A stretch of DNA of 64,000 nucleotides from Brasenia schreberi (Eukaryota; Streptophyta; Magnoliopsida; Nymphaeales; Cabombaceae): NCBI GenBank assembly GCA_036023115.1, contig JAYKKT010000041.1:4923501-4987500 (forward strand), written 5' to 3'. This document shows positions 11,701-21,755 of the stretch, in pieces; within the stretch, counting starts at the first letter, position 1; each line of letters opens with the position of its first letter. The notes beneath the pieces are model-generated. The model had not been told where the DNA came from. It saw only the letters and a list, made by a program, of their open reading frames with translations, and ran no database searches. A program made the translations under genes and the position numbers.

Positions 11701-14700
11701 CATGATTTGAGAACCCTCTCTGCAATTGATTTACTACATCCGAGCAAAAATGTAATGGCCATTGCTTACTTATCCATTGCTTACTTATGGCATTCGGGCT
11801 CTGCAACGCGTCACTAGGTGGGGACGCCCCAAAGCAATGCTCATAATTTTTGTAATTTATGGTATAAAAATCCGATAAAGTTTTACACTAGCTGTCGGAA
11901 GCCTAACACAATCCTCCTCCTTTATCCGGGCTTGGGATCGACAATGCAAGGGTGATCCCTTATATAGGCGGAGTTCTATATTTGATAATTCTTTCTCAAA
12001 ATTTCATACCGCAGTTGTCTCATCCAAAAGATATGGATGAAGTAGTCATGAAATATGAATCCAGTCTCGAAGATGAAATTGTTGTATCGAGATCTGATGG
12101 AGTTGAATTTACTATTAAAGAGGGGTATTTCTGTTTGGCGTAGGCCAGGGCACAATGAAGAAGGGAGAAAAGGTGTTGCTAACTGTCAAGCCTCAATATG
12201 CATTTGGGGAAAAGGGAAAGCCTGTTGCTAGTGGGGAAGGTGCTATTCCACCCAATGCAACTTTGAACATTGAACTTGAATTGATTTCATGGAAGACTGT
12301 GATCGAGGTTACAAAAGACAAGAAAGTACTGAAGAAGATTGTCAAAGAAGGGGAAGGTTATGAAAAACCAAATAAAGGTGCAGCAGTAAAGGTCAAGTCA
12401 TAGAGGGTTTGAACAGAGTTGTGATGATGATGAAGAAGGGAGTTAGAACCATGCCAAGAATTATTCACTGTGCCTGCAAACTCCACATTGTATTATGAAG
12501 TGGAACTCGTCTCCTTTGTTAAGGAAAATGAATCGTGGGATTTGAAAACACCAGAGAAGATTGAAGCTGCAGGGTAGAAGAAGAAAGAAGGCAACGTAGT
12601 GTTCAAGCAGGGAAAATACCTGAGGGCATCCAAGAAATACGAGAAGGCTATCAAGTACATCGAGTATGATTCCTCATTCAGTGAGGAAGAGAAAAAGCAA
12701 GCCAAGGTTTTGAAGGTCTCATGCAATCTCAACGATGTTGCGTGCAAGGTCAACCTCAAGGATTATAAGCAAACGGAGAAGCTGTGCACCAAGGTCTTAT
12801 AACTTGAGAGCAGGAATGTGAAGGCTCTCTATCGAAGAGCACAAGCTTATATCAACATGGCCGACCTTGACCAGGCAGAGCTTGATATAAAAGAAAGCAC
12901 TAGAAATGGATCCTGATAACAGGGACATGAAGATGGAATATGTTAGAGCAAGAAGAGCACCATGTGCAGGGGAAGCACTAGCACTGATGTTAGATGTCAG
13001 TGATGAGAGCAGCTCTAGTAGAGCATGAACCCTGTTTCCAGAATGCTATCAGTGTAGTCGGTCAACAAGTGCAGTGGATAGTGTCCGATCATTTTTAGTG
13101 CTTGTGCACGTTTGAGGAACATTGGGTGCGGTATGTTTATCCATGCGAAAGCAATCAAGATGAATTTTTGAGCTTCATGATCACATGGGCAGTGCTATAC
13201 TTGCGTTATATAGCAAGTGTAATTTCCTAACAGAAGCACTCATAGCTTTTCACAGCATGCCAAAGAAAACTGTAGTTCATTGGAATGCAGATGCAGTTCT
13301 GCATGGTGCAAAGGTGGTTGTGAATTGGTTGATGTATTTGTAGAATTTTAAGAGAAAGCTGCTGAAAGTGTGCAACTAAGAGAGTTTTTGTTTTTTAAGA
13401 TAAGATTGCAGTCATGAGAACTGCTGAAATGTGTTTTGCAGCCATGAGGTTTCTGGAATTTGCAACAAAAAAAGTTGTTGAAAATGATCAGCTAGGAAGG
13501 CTAAGTCGAAAATATTGCAGCCAAAGAAGCTGCTGAAAAATGACCAACCATGAAGGCTGAGTTGAAAATGTTGCAGCCAAGAAGCGGCTCAAAATGACCA
13601 ACTCTAAAGGTTGAGTTGAAGTTGGTGTAGCCAAGAAGCTGCTAAAGATTGGTGCAGCTAAGAAACTGCTGAAGAACAGCCATGAAAGTTGGTGAAAAGT
13701 GGACAACCGAGAGAGCTGAAAAAAAAAGAGGACGAAGAAAAAATCAATTTTTTGGCAAGTTTGGAGTTTGAAGTATCTTAGTCCCAACTTGAGGGGGGGT
13801 GTTAAAGAATATGCCTTTTAGTGTCAGCTTTAGTAATTTTGATGTTTTAGATATTATTGTAATTGCCCATAGTATTAAGGGCATTTTGGTCATTTTATGT
13901 TTCATAACCCATTATATAAGAGTTGAAATTCTTGTATTAGGGTTAAAAGTTTAAGATTAAGAAAAAGAGAGAGAGGGGGGGAGCATCCTCTATTGGAGGG
14001 CCTCGCCTTCCTCCGATCTCCACATTTTCTCTTCACTAATTTTATAGTGTTAATGATATTCGATATTCTCCTACGCTACCCACGTTTTCCAACATAAGTA
14101 TCCATGGTGGTATGGTGGGGTATGCTTGGGTATAGGATTTCAAAATTTTAGGTACATCTAAATACAAATACTCATAACCCTTCTTATACAATAACAACTA
14201 AGCCTTTTCCCATACTAGATGGGGTTGGCTACATTGATTGTTTATTTCCATAGAGCTCAAATATGCAAAATACCAAGTGTTAACTCAACAACTAATAATC
14301 ATATTATGTATACAATCTTTCCTTGAATAATCCCTCATCCATCACAACATTTTCATTTATGCCACGAACATCTTTGTATATATTGACAATTAAGTGACCA
14401 ACACTCAAAACCATATAACATAAAGAGTCTAATTGCTATTCTATAATATTTACCTTTCAATTTCAATGACATCTTCTTGTCACATAGAATACCTAATGCA
14501 ATATTAATTTTGTGCGTAACAATTCCATCAATTTTCCATCACTCTAAGAAACCAACCCTAAGTATTTAAAGTTTTTCTTATGAGAGATGCAATGTGTGCC
14601 AACCTTAATTTCTCTATCATCTCAAGTAACCAAATTATTAAACTTGCATTCCATATATTATGTCTTTGTTCTAGTAAGTTGGAATCCTTACTTTTTCTAA

Positions 14701-17700
14701 TTTTTCCAATTTTCTATTAACTTTTCCTTAGACTTATGCACTAACATAATGTCATCCACAAATAACATACACCAAGACCAAGGTATTTCACCTTGAATAT
14801 GTTTTGTTAACTCATCAATGACCAATATCAAATAAATCTAGACATAAAGTTGATCTCTGATGTAATCCAATATTAAATTTAAAGAAATCAATCATTCCTT
14901 CATAGGTTCTCGTGTATATTTGTTCACCATGATATATGTATCTTATAAGATTGATGTATGTTAATGAGATACTTCTCTTTTCTAAAGCTTTTCAAAGAAT
15001 ATCGCCTAACATCCTATTGTAAGCTTTTTTTAGATCAATAAATACCACGTGAATGTTCTTATTTTTCACTATAAAAATGTTCATGATATTTTAACAGGTG
15101 AATAACCTCAATAGTAGATCTCTCTTGCATGAATCCAAATTGGTTCTCTGTTGTACTTGACACATGTCTCAATATTTCAATAAGAGAACAAATGCTATCA
15201 TCACTCTATCTACTTGATGGGAACCTGAAGTATGATATGATAAACAGTTCATATTCAAGGAAATTCACAAATAACTGAATAATACAAAATTTAATCTTTT
15301 GACAAGGTATGAGCAGAATGAAGAGTGTGTACACTTATGAAATATTACTGACCCACTTTTCGTTACTATACACTTCATTCCAGCAGCCTTGGCTGCTGCA
15401 AGACCAATGGCACTGTCCTCTACCACAACACACCTGCATTAAGTGAAGCGATGTAAAGAAAAATTGAACAAATAATTGGACACTTGAAGAACATACATAA
15501 AGGAGAACAATAACATGAACACCAGTGCTATGATGTGTCAAATGAATGGGAAATGTTTGGCAGACCACAAACAGACATATGTCAGACGTTTGCCACATCT
15601 TCAAGCACAAAGGAGAACAAAAAAAACTATGGAAAGCAATAGCAGTATTAGATTCTAGAAAGAAATGCATTTTTTGCACAATTTCATTTGCAAAACCATG
15701 TGTACATTATCATGTTCCTTTTTTCATGGTAAATTCGACCACAATGAGTCTGTCATACCTTGATGGTTCAACACCAAGTGTACTTGCTGCCAAGAGGTAA
15801 ATCGCCTGCACAACAACAAAGTAATCATTTTGAATCTTCCATGGATTTTATGTGGAAGAAAAAAAATAGCAAATGGGGAAAAGTAGCCAAAATGGCCCAG
15901 TAAAACTGTTCATAAGAGTTTGATACACTAGTTAACTTGAAGGGTTGGAAAGAGCACCAGCTTGAACACTTAGAGCACTTTCCAAACGAAGTTCACAAAA
16001 GAAGGACAACTGCAGTTAGAAGGCAACGAAATAGGCATTTGCAGTAAGCATCTTCACAAGAGTTGAAAGACATAAATGCCCTTTGCCAGCAACAAAAACC
16101 CCCAGCACAAAGAGACAAGGACCAAATGTCTTCAATAGTGCAAAGAAAAGTGATAAGTGGTGCACAAAACACAAAATAGTATCCTCACAAATCTTATCTG
16201 AAAAAGTGTTTCAATTTTCTCCAAATAAATCCCCAAAAAAGAACCCACTGGTTCAGTTAAAGTTACAAAATTTGGAAATTGTGGTGAGACCACAAACTAG
16301 TGACTACATTTTGAAGTCAGAGGTAAATAGAAGTATACAGGAAAATGAGAACAACCTGCTTAGAACAAGAAAAACATGAATCCCAGAGCAATTCTGTGCT
16401 CAGGATTTCCTGTGACTTGCACGGTATTGAGAAGTCTATGGTCATGAAGAAGATAGGAAGAACTGTCTAAACGCTCATGTCTGATATAATATTGCAAGAG
16501 CACCACCCAGGAACATTTTAGGCATTTTAGGTAGCTCATTCTAAATTAACACCAAGACCAAGCCATCCCCATGAACTATGGTAGTTACAAAGTTTCTTAG
16601 ATGTCAATGTGGTCTACCCCAAAGATAAGAAACTGCCTTGTCAGAACTAGATGATAATTATCAATCTTAGATTATAACACTAAATAATGTCAGAAATTTA
16701 CCACGCAGACACCAAAAGATCAGAAGCTCTATCTTGACAAGTTGGTTAGACTTCGAAAGAAACATCTCTAGAAGGTAGTACTATTTAACCAGACTCTATG
16801 GTTGCATTTTAAAAAATCAATCGGATACATAAAAACCTTTGCTTGATCAGGTTCTATAATATATTACACCAGGGGCCACATCAAGACGGTCTGCAGATAG
16901 GAATTGACTCCTAAGTCCTATTAGGTACAGGTTTATTTTTCCCTTGAGCCCTCTGTAACACCTTCCCGTAGGGGGAAAATACACAACTACAGTCAGAAGC
17001 CTGAACCAATAGAAAGTTCAACTGCTCAAACCAACTACTCCAAATCAGCTAGATATGAATCAAGATCGCTCATTTCATAGCATCAAAAGGAAACAAAATG
17101 ACAACTGTTCTACTGATTTGGGGACATAAATAAGCATGATACTTACAGGATCAGGTTTCTTCCGAGGAACAACATCTCCTGCAAATATTGCAATCTTGCC
17201 TGCTCTCTTTGCACCCAACAAGGATGATACTATAGCAGATACCTGAAATACATGGATGATCAGTTGCAGGGTTGCTAAATGTGCCATACCATGTGTAAAT
17301 GCAGTTATCGAGCACAAAACTATCAGAAATAAAAGTTATGTAATCATCTGATAGCAAAAATAACCACGACCGAGACAAAGAAAAAAACAAGATGGGGACG
17401 AGTTTTAGATTTGAATGAATCTGCCTCTGAAGTAGATAATCATTTACCAGATACACGTCATCCACTTTCTTTCTGCCCCACATGTCACTGACATGGAGAT
17501 ATCAACAAGAACCAATACTAGAGTGGTTGATTCTACAGGAAATATTGAACGCTTACTTAGTAATGCATTAAACAGGGGATTGAAGAAGAGGGACAACGCA
17601 ATCTGAATATTGGCACTGTAGTCTTACAGCAAGGAACAGTGAGAAGTCAAATTATCATTGAATTTATAGATGAGTTCTTATAGCAAATCGTAAGAGATGC

Positions 17701-19769
17701 AAATAAGCTGGAGAGTCATAATAATGATCTAACATTTAGCAACAATAAATCCAGTACCTTCTAATTTTAAATCATACATGTTCCATCCTTATAAAACAAT
17801 GTAATATCAATCTAATCCACACTAACTCCAAAAAATTCATTGAAGCAAGCTTGCAAGATTTATATGCTAATGCATTACTTTTGACATCAGGACATTTTAA
17901 TCTTGTCACTGACACTGGTGAACTTTCTTACATACGGAAATGCTTCATTCCTCAGTAGTTCATTGCAAATATACCATAATGACAATCTTTAAAATACTAA
18001 ATCTGAATATAGCAAGTCATCAGAAAAGATCTGTACATACATAATGTGCTCAACAGCAGCATGCAACTATAATTACGGCTTTTAAAACTTTACCAGGTCT
18101 TAGCAGAGTAACTTTCCAATGTGATTGCTCAAAGATGCTTGTTCCATTATCCATTCTTAACATCATGAATGCATTGGAACACATGGGATTCATAGATGTG
18201 AGAAAAATACAGAACAATATTGAAAGACAGAATAATAAAGAATAAACTTGCAAACTCCAGGAGGGCCAGGACTGCAATTCCTAACCATTTAACGAAATAT
18301 ATTGGAACATATAGAGACATGAACCATTAATAACTCGAATTAAATTTCCTACCGCCTTTTCATTTGAGGTGCTGCAGACTGCAACTTTAACATCCTTTTG
18401 GAGAGCCTCATCAATCAGCCTATGTTAATTAAGGCATTCATGAGCAGGAAAGATAACTCTAACAAAACAACCCTGCTACATAACTAAATTTGCAACAAAG
18501 TGAGAAAAATTTGTACTGATGCCAGAGAACTAAAATGCCAGGTCATCTTTCGAAATGCCTCCAGGGTTATGTAAGTCGAGCATAAATGAGAAAAATCATG
18601 GTCCCACTCTCGTAATAGAAGTTTAGAACTCGGTGCATTGCTAGAGAGCTTACAGACTCATGGCAGATAGGAATTTTGTACCTTTCTACGATCACCCCAT
18701 CATTTACCATGTATTCTGTTAACATTATGCACATAGTAGCTGACTTGAGTACTTGTAGTGAAGATGTATGAACCGAATCAATCACATGCATAGAAGATGA
18801 TACTGTTACAACCTCATGGTTGAAATGTGGAAGGCTGAATACTGATGTTATCCACTAAGTAGGATATAGCCTCAAATTCAACGGAAAACCTGATATCTGA
18901 GGGAAAATATGATTGAAAGGTAAGAAGCTTATGCATTAACTGCACCTTCCTCTTCGATCATTAAAAATAATGTCAGATTCTTTTGGATTCATTTCAGTAA
19001 CAGAACCTTTAGAGAAAGCCTTCAGGTGGGTAAAGCTAAACCAAGTATATCCAGTATTGTACTTTAATTACAGCTGCTATCGAAAGAACTATAATTGGGT
19101 TTGATATTATGAATTATGAGTACCTAGTAAGCTATGATGCTGGGAATGAATTGCAATCCAAGACAAAAGTTCATACATCGGAATATGAAATCGGTACAAG
19201 CCATTATAGAGTGAGAGAGCTCCAGTCATATTCGCGTCCCCCCACCCCACTCCCCAGCGCCACACACACAGAGAGTACGCAACCATGTAAACGGGCATGC
19301 CTACCTTGCAACTCCAGGTCGAAGAGGTAGCAGTCGCTTCTCAATCAACGCCATGAACAACTCGGTTTTTCTTTTGTGCAATGAGGCTATGAACTCCTTC
19401 CTCTCCTCTTCAGACTGGGGAGCCTTTTCTGGCCACCCCGTCTTATTAAAATAAGCTGTCATCCTGATCAAATACGTACACACACACAGATAACTATAAG
19501 AATCAGCCCTGCAACACATCCATCCCATAATTCCAGCCCTTCTCATATTATCTACAACCCATTTCAATAATTACCAATCAAAATAATCAACAATACGAGA
19601 AACAACAGAGAAAATAAAATAAAACAGAATTACCTCTCCTTTCCCCCACCAATCTTGAGCAACTCCCCATACAACTCAACACCCCAAGTGACACCCAATT
19701 CCCTCTGTAACCCAACCAACAGAACCAGCAAAACAAAACAAGGGAAGACAGAAATACTCCAAGTTGGTC

Positions 19770-19858
<89 letters not shown>

Positions 19859-20182
19859 AACGCAACCCACCTCGGCAAAAGTGTCATTGAAGGAGATACG
19901 GTGGCCATCTTTCTCCGTATCGACCAAAACACCATCACAATCAAAGAGGAGAGCATCGGGGAGGCTAGCAGCCGCTTGCATCACGGCTCGCCCACCGATT
20001 CGAGACGATTTTTGGAGAACTCCGCGAGATGACCTCAACGGATGAAGGAAGCCTTCAAGCGGACGACACCATGAGGCAGAATGTGGCTTCAAAAATAGGA
20101 AAGCCGTATACTTCGTGAGAGAAGAAGATGACGAAGAAGAGTGAAGGAGGACGTGAGAAGCACAAGGAGCAGACGCAGCCAT
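5781..20182 (-). CDS. CBBY: CBBY-type HAD phosphatase (xylulose-1,5-bisphosphate phosphatase), chloroplastic
   Basis: Complete 8-exon gene. Exons in reading order: 20182-19871, 19704-19634, 19463-19305, 18419-18353, 17242-17147, 15805-15759, 15433-15353, 5904-5781. All introns are GT..AG, all phases agree, and the exons sum to 957 nt (318 codons plus TAG). The family (Arabidopsis At3g48420, from memory about 319 aa) dephosphorylates xylulose-1,5-bisphosphate, an inhibitory Rubisco by-product, in the stroma. The Ser-rich first 55 or so residues look like a transit peptide. HAD motifs: [12 protein letters not shown] with Asp81 and Asp83; [10 protein letters not shown] at 193-200; III, PRKKPDP with Lys231/232; [11 protein letters not shown] with Glu256-Asp257. 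The C-terminus ends KQYVS. Exon 1 starts at the only upstream ATG that gives a transit peptide. No internal stop seen. The large last intron is the odd feature. Confidence 0.93.
6732..6936 (+). mobile_element. 205-bp internally deleted RTE derivative (non-autonomous)
   Basis: Opposite orientation to its host copy B. The first 140 or so bases match the RTE 5' end (compare minus strand from 11979: CTCCGCC..AAGGGATCACCCTTGCAT, then AAGCCC(A/G)GATAAAGGAGG). The last 65 or so match the RTE 3' end, with GACCCCATCTA, and finish in TTGTTGTTG. Everything in between is missing. Direct repeats TTTTACTAAGTCTGAA (6716-6731) and TTTTGCTAAGTCAGAA (6937-6952) flank it and equal the uninterrupted RTE sequence at that point, so they are a target-site duplication with two later changes. 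Confidence 0.85.
7434..7444. repeat. Target-site duplication, left copy, of RTE copy C
   Basis: ATTTGATAATT, repeated exactly at 11980-11990. Confidence 0.9.
7754..8999. mobile_element. hAT-like DNA transposon derivative, 1246 bp, GATAC-rich ends
   Basis: Inserted in RTE copy C. An exact 8-bp target duplication AACCTCAT (7746-7753 and 9000-9007) plus CAGTGTT...AACACTG ends are hallmarks of the hAT superfamily. Both subterminal regions are built of GATACGATACG-type repeats. 7777-8126 is an internal tandem duplication of about 175 bp (GCCACGATACGATACGGG at 7777 and 7952). A short frame at 8525-8590 reads [18 protein letters not shown], which could be the acidic tail of a hAT transposase, but no catalytic region is present. 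Non-autonomous. Confidence 0.85.
9404..9973 (-). pseudogene. RTE reverse transcriptase core, two broken pieces
   Basis: Two minus-strand segments, 9973-9722 and 9694-9404, in different frames, encode the RTE reverse transcriptase. Visible motifs: [16 protein letters not shown], then [12 protein letters not shown] with the first catalytic Asp, then [12 protein letters not shown], then [12 protein letters not shown] with the catalytic Asp pair. A frame break near 9700-9720 separates them. Belongs to RTE copy C. Confidence 0.85.
10298..10690 (-). pseudogene. RTE linker between endonuclease and reverse transcriptase
   Basis: 130-codon Lys/Ala-rich segment ([19 protein letters not shown]) typical of the region between endonuclease and RT in RTE LINEs. 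Probably helical. Part of copy C, separated from its neighbours by stops. Confidence 0.7.
10751..11650 (-). pseudogene. RTE AP-endonuclease domain, frameshifted
   Basis: Minus-strand ORF pieces 11650-11327 and 11311-10751 make an exonuclease-endonuclease-phosphatase type domain that nicks target DNA for reverse transcription. Motifs: [14 protein letters not shown] (metal-binding Glu), GGDLNGHVG (Asp/Asn pair), DYFICRK and the final T-x-H of TTQHR. A frameshift near 11320 splits the domain. Related plant ORFs are often mislabelled craniofacial development protein 2-like, because that name was given to a domesticated RTE. Confidence 0.85.
12012..12970 (+). pseudogene. Processed pseudogene of a ROF1/FKBP62-type immunophilin
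   Basis: Intron-less, 5'-truncated copy of a multi-FKBP, TPR-containing peptidyl-prolyl isomerase, in antisense inside the CBBY intron. Order seen: end of FKBP domain II ([49 protein letters not shown]), domain III linker ([20 protein letters not shown]), a badly deleted domain III (MMMKKG), then TPR ([55 protein letters not shown]). Several stops (for example after KVKS, near 12402) and frameshifts. Exons of the parent are fused without introns, which is why I call it processed. No poly(A) tract is visible at the 3' end. It directly abuts the end of RTE copy B. Confidence 0.88.
13086..13310 (+). pseudogene. PPR protein gene scrap
   Basis: About 70 codons of a plant pentatricopeptide repeat protein in two frames: [20 protein letters not shown], then after stops and a frameshift [21 protein letters not shown] and [13 protein letters not shown]. 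These match the E/DYW-class pattern ...IHAxxIKxG..GSALLxMYSKCG..EAxxxFxxMPxRxVVSWNA (known family pattern). Upstream and downstream PPR repeats are absent. Its origin, by transduction or rearrangement, is unknown. Confidence 0.75.
13490..13690. repeat. Imperfect tandem repeats, period about 60 bp
   Basis: GCAGCCAAGAAGCTGCTGAAAA followed by TGACCAACCATGAAGG-like sequence recurs near 13511, 13571 and 13629 with drift. It lies just upstream of the polypurine tract of an LTR, so it belongs to the 3' internal part of an LTR element. Confidence 0.75.
13789..14094 (+). mobile_element. 3' LTR (295 bp) with polypurine tract, rest of element lost
   Basis: Polypurine tract TTGAGGGGGGG immediately precedes TGTTAAAGAATATGCC at 13800. 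The LTR ends CCAACA at 14094. TG...CA termini, a TATA-like ATTATATAAGAG near 13911 and a G-rich run near 13970 fit an LTR with promoter and R region. No matching 5' LTR in the window, so this is a truncated plus-strand element. Confidence 0.7.
14188..15185 (-). mobile_element. RTE-type LINE copy D, 5'-truncated
   Basis: Tail AACAACTAAGCC (plus strand) at about 14188, then CATACTAGATGGGGTTGGCTAC, as in the other RTE copies. The homologous run reaches the region coding QFGF (plus-strand CCAAATTGGTTCTCTGTTGTACTTGA at about 15137). More decayed than copies A-C, so probably older. No target duplication found by eye. Confidence 0.8.
15434..19304 (-). other. CBBY introns 3-6, no further genes
   Basis: Ordinary intron sequence between the small exons at 15759-15805, 17147-17242 and 18353-18419. 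No transposon protein or long repeat recognised here, in contrast to the last intron. Confidence 0.7.
19776..19857. repeat. (GA)n microsatellite in CBBY intron 1
   Basis: About 40 GA units, (CT)n on the coding strand. It starts roughly 13 bases after the exon 1 donor (GAG|GTGGGTTGCG) and fills half of the 166-bp intron. Confidence 0.97.
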
Positions 20183-20311
20183 TTACGAAGGTGGTATGTA
20201 TCAGCCACAAGGCAGCTTCCTAATGCCGCTTTTCTGTTATTTGTATACATCTTGAGACGTTGAATTGTAACCACTAAACTCGCACAGAGCAATCAGCTAC
20301 CTCTACTTCCT

Positions 20312-20342
<31 letters not shown>

Positions 20343-21383
20343 CAAACTCCAAAAGAGCAGGGATCGTAAGCGAAAAAGAGATGCTTGGCTGTTTTGGAGT
20401 TGATTTATGGCGTTAAAAATTATAAGTTCCGTCTGCTTTGTAATTAATAAACTAAGCATCAGCAGGTCCACTACCAATTATGCATGCTTATTGGAATCAT
20501 AAGTTCCAACTTTAAAAGGTTCATTTGAGTCGAGCCTCTTGATGCGGCTCATTTAGGAGGCCGTAAGTTCACCCTATACTTTAGGAGAAGGCAAAATTCG
20601 TTGATGGGTAAAGGATTTCAGTGAAGTGAAAAGTTATATATATATTCATCTACTTAGGCTGCCATAGTATGTGACACCTTGTAGTGTCGGTTGTAGTACG
20701 AAAAGTTGAACAATCCAATCAGTGACTGGTAAGTTCTTCATCAGAGGAGCAGTCAAATGTAAATTACAACTTTTTTGCCACCTTTTAATATAACAAAAAC
20801 ATGTTCGGCACGAAGGAGTCGTAGATATCATCCAGTAGTAATCATAGCTCTTGATTTTACCTGTTATAACAAGTTATATTGTATATACAACATACTTCTT
20901 TTTTCCGGTGCATCTTCAGTTTTCTTTTGGTTGAATATTGCACAATTTGACCTAATTGATATGGGTCAAGTTCCTTTTAAAGTTTGAGAGCATGTATCCC
21001 TTGAGATGATGAAGTGGATACCTTCAATCTAATGAATGGACATCCAATATAATCCCCTGCCTTCTAAGCTAACAACAAGGGTTCAATTTCTCACCATTGC
21101 CGTACACCTTCACGAGAAGTGTGTGCTTTGGGTACAAAGGTGGAACTGTTGCTTCTTACATTAAATTTCACATCAACCCTCTATTTCTGTCCTTGAAACT
21201 GCCATTCGAGTTGGCTTCACATTCTTTTTGGGTTTGGTCTCCAAACCTGTATGGATCTGTTTTAATAGTAACCCGTTAAAGTCACCTCGACTCAACCTGG
21301 ACTAGTTGTCCTCTTCAAGATTGTAAGATTAAGGTGCAGTTGATTGAAGGGCAAGGCAACCCTTCTAAGCAATTTGAAGAAGT
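20183..21383. promoter_or_regulatory. Upstream region of CBBY
   Basis: 5' flank of the minus-strand CBBY gene. A second GA/CT tract at 20318-20341 lies about 140-160 bp upstream of the start codon; on the sense strand it is a CT run, a type common in plant core promoters and 5' leaders. No TATA box can be assigned with confidence. The part beyond about 20600 shows no gene. Confidence 0.4.
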
Positions 21384-21755
21384 CGACGGTGAGTTCTTAC
21401 CTTTTCGATGATGGTCGCCGGATTTTCCGGGTGCTCTCTGTATCTGCAGAGAGGAAAGGAGCGCAGCGGTGATGGTGATGACTCGAGGTTCTCACACAAG
21501 GGCTTGCTCATACGAATGATTGTATTTTTTTGTATTTCACTCACATACACATGTACATGTACCGATCTTTGTATATGCCTGCCTTTTTATAGGCAGGCGC
21601 TCTCCCAATCGTCTGGATAAATCCGCCTATGGCTTCCCTCTTCTGGGAGCTGTAACGGACGGCCGTTACCAGAAATTCTGGTAACGGCTGTTCGTTACTG
21701 TATCTAGCCTTCCCTCGGGTTACCCGAGCCGAGAATGGCCATATTCCTTGTAACA
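21384..21755 (-). repeat. 3' LTR of copia 1 (372 bp)
   Basis: Minus-strand reading TGTTACAAGG...CCGTCG. It matches the other LTR (27125-27522) with roughly 28 differences over about 370 aligned bases by my count, plus a 26-bp deletion. Flank TCGAC at 21383-21387 overlaps its end and recurs after the other LTR. A polypurine tract (minus AAGTGAGAGA) lies just inside at 21756-21766. The TATA box (minus CTATAAAAA) is at about 21584-21592. Confidence 0.92.

Larger units (their letters stand above)
7445..11979 (-). mobile_element. Full-length RTE-type LINE (copy C), about 3.29 kb without its own insertion
   Basis: The most complete RTE in the window. Its 5' end is at 11979 and its tail ends at 7445 as GTTGTTGTTGT on the minus strand. 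ORF pieces in order: AP-type endonuclease at 11650-10751 ([39 protein letters not shown]); a Lys-rich linker at 10690-10298; reverse transcriptase at about 9973-9404 ([30 protein letters not shown], catalytic FVDD); then the C-terminal region, split by the hAT-like element. An exact 11-bp target-site duplication flanks it. At least three frame breaks (near 11320, 10740 and 9700) mean it cannot be autonomous now. It lies in sense with the host CBBY gene. Confidence 0.92.
5905..15352 (-). other. Giant last intron of CBBY, packed with nested transposons
   Basis: Donor GG|GTCAGT at 15353/15352 and acceptor TTGCAG|TTACAC at 5905/5904 rejoin a Gly codon (GG+T) and restore the reading ...TKSGYTAEED. 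The intron is 9448 bp; the other six CBBY introns are between about 170 and 1900 bp. Nearly all of the extra length is identifiable: RTE copies B, C and D, a 205-bp RTE derivative, a hAT-like element, an FKBP processed pseudogene, a PPR scrap and an LTR. Confidence 0.9.

Noticed and set aside
19587..20045. Ser-Leu and Arg-Glu repeat ORFs over the GA tract
   Set aside because: Microsatellite readings in CBBY intron 1; the real exon 1 ends at 19871.
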